Source: an uncultured Eubacteriales bacterium
Lineage (GTDB): Bacteria > Bacillota_A > Clostridia > Oscillospirales > CAG-272
Reading direction: 5' to 3'
Length of the DNA stretch: 6,050 nt
Assembly: GCA_900555345.1 (NCBI GenBank)
Contig: USKS01000103.1
Span: 1 to 6,050 of the forward strand
Positions 1 through 4,568 of this stretch are shown here, one piece after another (the first letter of the stretch is position 1; every line of letters begins with the position of its first letter). A program made the translations under genes and the position numbers. A model generated the notes under the pieces. The model did not search any database. It was not told where the DNA came from and worked only from the letters and a program-made list of their open reading frames with translations.

Positions 1-10
1 TACTGTTTTT

Positions 11-18
11 CCTCCTTT
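11..18 (-). promoter_or_regulatory. Ribosome binding site for a gene starting at or beyond the left edge
   Basis: On the minus strand this reads AAAGGAGG, a near-perfect Shine-Dalgarno sequence. Ten bases remain before the window ends. If the next base off the edge continues the final A as ATG, the spacer would be 9 bases, which is ideal. It suggests a third or fourth gene of the parA-parB operon lying just outside the window. The gene itself cannot be seen. Confidence 0.6.
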
Positions 19-30
19 CCTCTTGGATTC

Positions 31-111
31 TTATATAAGTGAAATAGCGGGCAGGGCAACAAAAAAGACCGGGAAAGCCTTTGCTTTCTCAGCCTTGTGC
101 GCACTTTTCAT
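31..111 (-). CDS. Possible 26-residue peptide translationally coupled to parB
   Basis: An ATG overlaps the parB stop codon (TAATG), the classic arrangement for translational coupling. The frame then runs 26 codons to TAA. A GGGAG sequence 11 bases upstream, inside the end of parB, could serve as ribosome site. The peptide begins with a lysine-rich segment (MKSAHKAEKAKA) followed by a mostly hydrophobic tail (FPVFFVALPAISLI), so it could be a tiny membrane-associated peptide. It could equally be a chance frame that only keeps ribosomes moving towards the next gene, whose own ribosome site follows 12 bases after this stop. I recognise no family. Confidence is low because of the length. Confidence 0.27.
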   Translation of the reverse strand: MKSAHKAEKAKAFPVFFVALPAISLI

Positions 112-1052
112 TACCTTGCCTGCTCCCGTTGCTTTTTGAGATACTTCTGATAGAACTCAAGCGCTTTTATAACATAATCCTCAGCCTTGCTGTCCGAATA
201 GTCCTTTGGAATATACGGTTTCAGTCGGTCAAAAGAAAACGTAAATTTGGGTTTTTGATTTGGTTTTTCCTCATCCATAATGTCCTTAACTTTATCGTAG
301 TCGATTTCGCCATTTTCATATGCTCTGCGAATACGGATTGCCTGATCGTGCGACGGAAACGCTTCGGTTTCGTCTATACGGTCAACAACATCTCTCTGAG
401 TTTCCTCATCAAGATAGGAAAGCTCCACGGCAGGACGCATTTTCATCTGACCTTTATCCACAAAATCTTGCAATTCTTTGATTAGGTAGGTGAGACGGAT
501 AAATCTGCGAACCTGATCTCCGCTTTCTCCGGCTTGTTTTCCTACTATATCTGCCGTTTCGCCTTTTAACTTACACGCCGCTGGCGTGGAAGTTAAATCC
601 GTCCTTTGTCCCTGCCTCTTTAACGCTTCTAACTTCATTTTGAAGGCTCGTCCTTTGTCACAGGGGAGAATAACCGACCTTTGAGCATTGCTGTCAACCA
701 TTAAAATAATGGCTTCATCACGGCTGACTTCTACAACCTCGCAACGCAAGGTTTCAAGTCCAAGCCTTTCGGAAGCATGTTTACGCCTATGCCCGGAGAT
801 CATTTCATATCTGCCATCATCCTTTTTTCTTACCATAGCAGGAGTGATAACCCCTCTGTCCTTGATACTTTCCATAAGGTTCTGCATATCCTCATCATCA
901 AGAACACAATAGGGGTGACCGGGGAAATCGTCGATTTCCGAAAGTGGGATATCAAAGATTTTCGGGAGTTTATTTTCGGCTCGTTCCTTGTCATTCATAA
1001 ATAACTCATCGAGAGCCGTCATCCCTAAATCGAGCTTTTTCACGCGCGGCAA
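111..1052 (-). CDS. parB: ParB/RepB/Spo0J-family partition protein (ICE type), TTG start
   Basis: A 313-residue DNA-binding partition protein. It should bind a centromere-like parS site and stimulate the ParA ATPase, securing inheritance of the element and possibly repressing the operon. The ParB N-terminal domain spans about residues 32-125. It contains a GHRRKHA motif at 87-93, equivalent to the GERRxRA box, and SNAQR at 121-125, equivalent to the ENxQR box; in ParB proteins these line the CTP pocket. A helix-turn-helix region is likely around 165-190 (ETADIVGKQAGES). The C-terminal part after about 264 (KPKFTFSFDRLKPY) resembles the tail I remember from ParB proteins of clostridial ICEs rather than chromosomal Spo0J. 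The TTG start is chosen because AAGGAGGT lies 8 bases upstream; a GTG three codons later would be 17 bases away. The gene overlaps the end of parA by 47 bases, implying coupling. ParB-like regulators of other elements are an alternative, but the adjacent ParA argues for partition. Confidence 0.9.
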   Translation of the reverse strand: MPRVKKLDLGMTALDELFMNDKERAENKLPKIFDIPLSEIDDFPGHPYCVLDDEDMQNLMESIKDRGVITPAMVRKKDDGRYEMISGHRRKHASERLGLETLRCEVVEVSRDEAIILMVDSNAQRSVILPCDKGRAFKMKLEALKRQGQRTDLTSTPAACKLKGETADIVGKQAGESGDQVRRFIRLTYLIKELQDFVDKGQMKMRPAVELSYLDEETQRDVVDRIDETEAFPSHDQAIRIRRAYENGEIDYDKVKDIMDEEKPNQKPKFTFSFDRLKPYIPKDYSDSKAEDYVIKALEFYQKYLKKQREQAR

Positions 1053-1830
1053 TATCCAGCACCTCCTTCGTCAGATTTTTGTATGCGTCGGCAACCTTAC
1101 ATTTACCGTCATAGGCAAAAATACTTTTGCCCTCCATATTTGCTTCGGTAACTCGCACGGAGGCGGGGATAAAGGTATCAAACACATTGATTTTCATTCC
1201 GAAAGTCTCGCGCATTGACTCAATTACCGACCTGTCATTTACGGTTCGTGCGTCCACCATTGTAAAGAGGATACCGTCGATTTTAAGGTCGGGATTGATA
1301 CCGCGCTTTACCTGCGAATAAGTACGCAATAACAGGTCAAGACCTTTGGTAGACAAAATTCTCGGCTGGCTCGGTACGATAATACTGTCCGCCGCAACAA
1401 AAGCGTTAATCGGCAGAAGTCCGAGCGACGGGGTGCAGTCAATAAGAATGTAATCATAATTCTTTTTAACCTGATTGACATAGGTTCTCATAATGCACTC
1501 GCGGCTCATTACCGTAAAGAGATAACTTTCAATGCCGGACAGTTCCACATTACAGGGCATAAGGTCAATTCCTTCCGAACAGTGAATGATACCGTAGTCA
1601 TCATCAAACGGTTTGTTGTCGATTACCTTACTCATTAAGGTCGCAAGGGAAACATCTAACTCGTCCGGTCTTTTGATTCCGAGACTGATGGAAAGCGAAC
1701 CCTGCGGATCGGCATCAATAAGCAAAACCTTTTTGCCTTGCATTCTAAGCCCGATGCCGAGATTCAATGCGGTAGTTGATTTGCCCGTACCTCCTTTCTG
1801 ATTTTCGATTGCAATTACTTTACAGCTCAC
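1006..1830 (-). CDS. parA: ParA-family partition ATPase (Soj/MinD-like), GTG start
   Basis: A 274-residue ATPase of the ParA/Soj type that would work with ParB to distribute copies of the element between daughter cells. The deviant Walker A motif KGGTGKST is at residues 12-19 with the signature lysine K12. Walker A' (LLIDADPQG) is at 36-44 and Walker B (YILIDCTPSLG) at 127-137. Length and the AYKNLTKEVL segment near the C-terminus fit the family. The GTG at 1830 is chosen because GAAAGGAG ends 9 bases upstream and because family members begin with M-S-C-K-V-I-A just before the Walker box. An in-frame ATG at 1890 would add 20 residues encoded across the ribosome site and a palindrome, so it is unlikely. 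It precedes parB with a 47-base overlap. It is the first confident gene inside the presumed element, transcribed away from the lysS junction. No clear promoter box was found upstream. Confidence 0.93.
   Translation of the reverse strand: MSCKVIAIENQKGGTGKSTTALNLGIGLRMQGKKVLLIDADPQGSLSISLGIKRPDELDVSLATLMSKVIDNKPFDDDYGIIHCSEGIDLMPCNVELSGIESYLFTVMSRECIMRTYVNQVKKNYDYILIDCTPSLGLLPINAFVAADSIIVPSQPRILSTKGLDLLLRTYSQVKRGINPDLKIDGILFTMVDARTVNDRSVIESMRETFGMKINVFDTFIPASVRVTEANMEGKSIFAYDGKCKVADAYKNLTKEVLDIAAREKARFRDDGSR
1061..1068 (-). promoter_or_regulatory. Ribosome binding site of parB, inside parA
   Basis: The minus strand reads AAGGAGGT, close to full complementarity with the 16S rRNA tail, 8 bases before the TTG at 1052. 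It lies within the parA coding sequence. It decides the parB start in favour of TTG and suggests that a strong ribosome site compensates for a weak start codon. Confidence 0.75.
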
Positions 1831-1839
1831 TTCTTCAAG

Positions 1840-1847
1840 CTCCTTTC
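1840..1847 (-). promoter_or_regulatory. Ribosome binding site of parA
   Basis: The minus strand reads GAAAGGAG, ending 9 bases before the GTG at 1830. This is the main reason for choosing GTG over the in-frame ATG codons near 1890, which have no comparable site at proper spacing. Confidence 0.75.
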
Positions 1848-1870
1848 TTTTATATTTGCCTTTTGAACCA

Positions 1871-1903
1871 CCTAAGCGCATAAACATCATTTATACGCTT
1901 AGG
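1871..1903. repeat. 33-base palindrome upstream of parA (candidate operator or parS-like site)
   Basis: The left arm CCTAAGCGCATAAA (1871-1884) and right arm TTTATACGCTTAGG (1890-1903) match at 13 of 14 positions around a 5-base centre. It ends 41 bases before the parA GTG. No T-run follows on either strand, so it is not a typical terminator. Position and symmetry fit a dimeric regulator: an autorepressor site, a ParB-bound centromere, or both. It could also form an RNA hairpin in the parA leader. Which of these is correct cannot be told from sequence. Confidence 0.6.
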
Positions 1904-2261
1904 TCGTACATCCTATTTGTCCTCGACACCCCGGATGTAAAGGGAACAACACAGGCGGCTGTTGCAAGCAGCTCCATGGGAATCTCACCCTCGCCCCTTC
2001 TTTATGGACCGACCGCGAATTACGGAAGTATCATTATCCCCTGTAAGCGTCATCGCCTTCTTGTCTGCCGACAAATAACAAAGTGTAGGTGTTTCTCGCT
2101 CCTTTCCTTTCGGAAGATCTTGGCGCGCCCACTTTACGGCTCGGATTACAGGTAATGTGCCTGTGTGCTGTATATTCAATTTTCAAGGTTCTCAGAGGTC
2201 TTTTGTTTTGCCCTCTGTATTGGATTGCTGAAAAAAACATCGAAAATTAACCCCCCTTTTT
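1904..2261 (-). other. Gene-poor leader region upstream of parA with several inverted repeats
   Basis: About 350 bases with no gene I can support. Read on the minus strand, towards parA, it contains: CAGAGG/CCTCTG pairing (2193-2217); a motif GAACCTTGAAAATTGAATA (about 2174-2192) resembling sequences in rRNA spacers; ACAGG/CCTGT (2149-2165); the palindromes AAGATCTT and GGCGCGCC; TTGTC/GACAA with a 4-base loop (2061-2074); and TACATCC/GGATGTA around a 19-base loop (1907-1939). Two minus-strand frames stay open across much of it (down to 2034 and 1985), but they lack well-placed ribosome sites and ATG starts that would separate one from the other. I favour a structured 5' leader or replication/transfer-related DNA over coding. 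No convincing -35/-10 pair was found. Confidence 0.4.
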
Positions 2262-2314
2262 GAAAAAAATAAAATTGCCCCGTTTATCTCGTGTAAAATC
2301 AAGACAAACAGGGC
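2262..2314 (-). terminator. Rho-independent terminator, second of a tandem pair
   Basis: On the minus strand GCCCTGTTTGTCT (2314-2302) pairs with AGATAAACGGGGC (2289-2277) over 13 positions, two of them G-U, around a 12-base loop. A T-rich tract AATTTTATTTTTTTC (2276-2262) follows. On the plus strand those two positions would be C-A mismatches, so the structure is oriented to stop leftward transcription, that is, readthrough from lysS. Confidence 0.75.
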
Positions 2315-2355
2315 ATAAAAAAAGAGCCTACCATGTATAAAACATAGTAGGCTCT
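2315..2355 (-). terminator. Rho-independent terminator downstream of lysS, first of a tandem pair
   Basis: Arms AGAGCCTACTATGT (2355-2342) and ACATGGTAGGCTCT (2336-2323) on the minus strand pair with a single mismatch around a 5-base loop, followed by seven T residues (2323-2317). This is a textbook terminator for leftward transcription. It ends the lysS-side transcript 121 bases past the lysS stop. Directly beyond it lies a second terminator. Confidence 0.85.
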
Positions 2356-2381
2356 CAGAAATTATGCGATTGTGTTCGGTT

Positions 2382-2422
2382 TGGTGTACCGATGGTGTAA
2401 ATTGGTGTAAGTTGCTGGTGTA
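2382..2422. repeat. Four direct repeats of TGGTGTA (candidate integrase arm-type sites)
   Basis: TGGTGTA occurs at 2382-2388, 2393-2399, 2403-2409 and 2416-2422, with starts 11, 10 and 13 bases apart; three of the four continue as TGGTGTAA. Near-helical spacing on the same strand suggests cooperative binding of one protein on one DNA face. Lying between the lysS stop and the terminators, they suit arm-type sites of a tyrosine integrase at an element end. Other iteron-binding proteins are possible. Confidence 0.55.
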
Positions 2423-2440
2423 AACCCGTTCATAACTCAA

Positions 2441-2470
2441 ATTATCAAGAATTATGAAGAATTATGAAGG
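2441..2470. repeat. Three tandem 10-base units next to the lysS stop
   Basis: Units ATTATCAAGA (2441-2450), ATTATGAAGA (2451-2460) and ATTATGAAGG (2461-2470) follow one another without a gap and end 5 bases before the last base of the lysS stop codon (2476). TTCATAA at 2430-2436 is an inverted match to the TTATGAA within units two and three. This could be the crossover (core) region of an attachment site, or simple-sequence expansion. Confidence 0.5.
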
Positions 2471-2475
2471 GTTAT

Positions 2476-3975
2476 TTAGTTCAGGCTCTTCATTGTTGGG
2501 AAGAGCAGAACGTCGCGGATGGCCGCCGAGTCGGTGAGCAGCATGCACATACGGTCAATTCCGAAGCCGATGCCGCCCGTGGGGGGCATACCTATCTCAA
2601 GGGCGTTCATAAAGTCTTCGTCCGTGGTATTTGCTTCTTCATCGCCCTGAGCGAGCAGCGCCTCCTGAGCTTTGAAGCGCTCTCTCTGGTCGATGGGGTC
2701 GTTGAGCTCGGAGTATGCGTTTGCCATCTCCCAGCCGTTCATAAAGAACTCAAAGCGCTCAACGTAGTCCGGATCGTCGGGCTTTCTCTTTGTAAGAGGA
2801 GAAATTTCAACGGGGTGATCCATAACGAATGTGGGCTGGATCATATGCTCTTCCGCAAACTCCTCAAAGAACAGGTTGAGGATGTCGCCCTTCTTGTGGC
2901 GCTCCTCGTACGCGATGCCTTTTTCGCGGGCGATCTTCTTTGCCGCCTCATCGTCGGCGATCTCTCTGAAGTCAACGCCGGAATACTTCTTAACGGCGTC
3001 CACCATAGTGATGCGCTCAAATGGCTTGCCGAGATCCATCACATAGTCGCCGTATTTTACGGTCGTTGTGCCCAGCACCTCTTTTGCGACGTGGCGGTAG
3101 AGATTTTCGGTAAGATCCATCATGCCGTTGTAGTCCGTGTACGCCTGATAGAGCTCCATCAGCGTAAACTCGGGGTTGTGGCGTGTGTCAAGACCCTCGT
3201 TACGGAAAACTCTGCCGATCTCGTAAACTCTTTCAAGTCCGCCGACGATCAGCCGCTTCAGATAAAGCTCAAGAGAGATTCTCAGCTTCAGATCTTCGTT
3301 GAGGGCGTTGAAATGGGTCTCAAAGGGACGTGCGGCAGCGCCGCCCGCGTTCTGCACCAGCATGGGGGTCTCGACCTCCATAAAGCCCTGAGAGTCAAGA
3401 TATCTTCTGATAGAGGAGATTATGCGCGAGCGCTTTACGAATGTGTCGCGGACCTCGGGATTTACGATAAGGTCGGTGTATCTCTGGCGGTAGCGCATAT
3501 CCGTGTTTGTAAGTCCGTGGAACTTCTCGGGCAGTACCTGAAGGCTTTTCGAAAGAAGGGTGACGCTTTCGGCGTGAACGGAGATCTCTCCCGTTTTTGT
3601 TTTGAAAACAAAGCCGACTATGCCCACTATGTCGCCGATATCAAGCTTTTTGAAATACTTGTATTCTTCCTCTCCCAGAGAGTCGCGGCAAACGTAGCAC
3701 TGTATGCTGCCCTTAAGGTCCTGAATGTGGCAGAAGGACGCTTTGCCCATGACTCTCTTTGACATGATACGTCCCGCAACGGAGACGGTCTTGCCCTCGA
3801 GAGCGTCAAAATCATTTTTTACATCTGCCGAAGAATGTGTGCGGTCGTACTTCGTTATCTTAAAGGGATCTCTGCCCTCGCTCTGCAGCTCGGCAAGCTT
3901 TTCGCGGCGAACGCGCAGTATGTCGTTAAGCTCGCGCTCGTTTGTGCCGCCGTTTATTTCGGTGTTGTCACTCAT
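2476..3975 (-). CDS. lysS: Lysyl-tRNA synthetase, class II
   Basis: A cytoplasmic enzyme of 499 residues that activates lysine with ATP and charges tRNA-Lys. The length is normal for bacterial LysRS. An OB-fold anticodon-binding domain spans about residues 62-145. Motif 1 lies around 198-218 (FMEVETPML...GGAAARPF), motif 2 around 250-280 with the RNE triplet at 258-260 and HNPEFT at 266-271, and motif 3 is GIGFGIDR at 468-475. The C-terminus ([10 protein letters not shown]) looks complete, so any insertion next to it left the enzyme intact, although the last codons could derive from an att core. The ATG at 3975 gives the expected N-terminus; its ribosome site is weak (AGAAGAAAG). It follows greA by 76 bases on the same strand, an order common in Firmicutes. 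A small GCGGG/CCCGC hairpin sits in that gap at 3989-4001. Confidence 0.97.
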   Translation of the reverse strand: MSDNTEINGGTNERELNDILRVRREKLAELQSEGRDPFKITKYDRTHSSADVKNDFDALEGKTVSVAGRIMSKRVMGKASFCHIQDLKGSIQCYVCRDSLGEEEYKYFKKLDIGDIVGIVGFVFKTKTGEISVHAESVTLLSKSLQVLPEKFHGLTNTDMRYRQRYTDLIVNPEVRDTFVKRSRIISSIRRYLDSQGFMEVETPMLVQNAGGAAARPFETHFNALNEDLKLRISLELYLKRLIVGGLERVYEIGRVFRNEGLDTRHNPEFTLMELYQAYTDYNGMMDLTENLYRHVAKEVLGTTTVKYGDYVMDLGKPFERITMVDAVKKYSGVDFREIADDEAAKKIAREKGIAYEERHKKGDILNLFFEEFAEEHMIQPTFVMDHPVEISPLTKRKPDDPDYVERFEFFMNGWEMANAYSELNDPIDQRERFKAQEALLAQGDEEANTTDEDFMNALEIGMPPTGGIGFGIDRMCMLLTDSAAIRDVLLFPTMKSLN

Positions 3976-4051
3976 TACTTTCTTCTATGCGGGATGCCCG
4001 CCCTTTCTTTTGCGTTTGTCTAATATATTTAATGCAGTTGCCTAAAGCATG

Positions 4052-4540
4052 TCAGTTCTTCGCTCTCTTGACCGAAAGAACCTTGAGTGTCACCTCGCCG
4101 CAGGGAGCGGTGTAGGTAACGGTGTCTCCCGCCTTTGCGCCGATAAGCGCCGCACCTATGGGGCTCTGGTCGGAGATGTGGTTCGTTGCGGCGTTTACCT
4201 GGTTTGAGCCGACTATTGTATACTCGCAATCCTCATCAAAGGTCTCGTCGTGGACCTTAACGGCGGTTCCTATATTAACAACGCCGGTGCGGAATGCGGA
4301 TTCGTCTACAATCTTTGCGTTTTTGATAAGCTCTTCAAGCTCGGAGATGCGCGCCTCGTTTTTTGCCTGCGCGTCTCTTGCCTCGTCGTATTCGCTGTTC
4401 TCGGAAAGGTCGCCGTGGCTTCTCGCCTCTGCAAGCTGAGCCTTGATCTCAACTCTGCGGACGTCTTTCAGATGTGCCAGCTCATCGAGCAGCTGCTGAT
4501 AGCCCTCTTTGGTATAGTTTGTGAACTTGGTCTCTTCCAT
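4052..4540 (-). CDS. greA: Transcription elongation factor GreA
   Basis: A 162-residue factor that enters the secondary channel of RNA polymerase and stimulates cleavage of backtracked transcripts. The N-terminal antiparallel coiled coil (about residues 8-76) carries the tip signature HGDLSENSEY; D44 and E47 correspond to the conserved acidic pair at the GreA tip. The C-terminal FKBP-like domain begins near 84 and includes SPIGAAL at 126-132, typical of GreA. The start is ATG at 4540, with AAAGGA about 10 bases upstream. It begins 28 bases after the protease gene and precedes lysS, so the three are probably co-transcribed. Nothing is missing or unusual in the sequence. A GreB-type paralogue is unlikely in Firmicutes. 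Confidence 0.97.
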   Translation of the reverse strand: MEETKFTNYTKEGYQQLLDELAHLKDVRRVEIKAQLAEARSHGDLSENSEYDEARDAQAKNEARISELEELIKNAKIVDESAFRTGVVNIGTAVKVHDETFDEDCEYTIVGSNQVNAATNHISDQSPIGAALIGAKAGDTVTYTAPCGEVTLKVLSVKRAKN

Positions 4541-4568
4541 TATAATAAAATCCTTTCGTGATAGGTAT

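Larger units (their letters stand above)
1..2475. mobile_element. Candidate end of an integrative element (ICE-like) inserted at the 3' end of lysS
   Basis: Inferred element, open at the left edge. What is seen: GC content drops by eye left of lysS; the only genes there are a plasmid/ICE-type parA-parB pair; the strip just past the lysS stop carries four short direct repeats, three tandem 10-mers and two terminators facing the host operon. What is known: tyrosine-recombinase ICEs of Firmicutes commonly insert at the 3' ends of tRNA or conserved protein genes, leave the gene intact, and carry short arm-type integrase repeats near their ends. ParA/ParB pairs of this type are common in clostridial ICEs. 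No integrase, relaxase or coupling protein is visible, so the type of element is not proven. The exact boundary is uncertain and is placed at the lysS stop. A chromosomal remnant or an integrated plasmid is possible. Confidence 0.55.

Noticed and set aside
1831..1890. Longer ParA starting at ATG 1890
   Set aside because: The added codons contain the ribosome site of the GTG start and part of the palindrome, and family members begin at the GTG position.
1856..2155. Plus-strand frame of 99 codons over the parA leader
   Set aside because: It starts within the 5' region of parA, crosses the palindrome, and shows no ribosome site or recognisable protein features.
2101..2160. GGCGCGCC and AAGATCTT palindromes as functional sites
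   Set aside because: Eight-base palindromes occur by chance, and nothing nearby ties them to a specific binding protein. They are mentioned only as part of the leader.
1904..2260. Promoter for parA
   Set aside because: Candidates such as TTTACA (minus strand near 1938) with a -10-like AAATAG or TAGGAT have poor boxes or a 20-base spacer. None is good enough to report.
2192..2440. Minus-strand frame of 82 codons across the junction
   Set aside because: It runs through the TGGTGTA repeats and both terminators, has no good ribosome site, and resembles no protein.
2382..2470. Short repeats considered as a CRISPR array
   Set aside because: Units of 7 and 10 bases with 3-6 base gaps or none cannot be CRISPR repeats and spacers, and no cas gene is present.
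2464..3762. Long plus-strand open frame of 432 codons opposite lysS
   Set aside because: It is antisense to a gene with all class II LysRS motifs, begins inside the tandem repeats by the lysS stop, and its translation shows no family features. It is a shadow produced by the GC-rich codon use of lysS.
3989..4001. GCGGG/CCCGC hairpin between greA and lysS as a terminator
   Set aside because: The stem is only 5 base pairs, and on the transcribed minus strand it is followed by AT-mixed sequence without a T-run, so it is unlikely to stop transcription into lysS.
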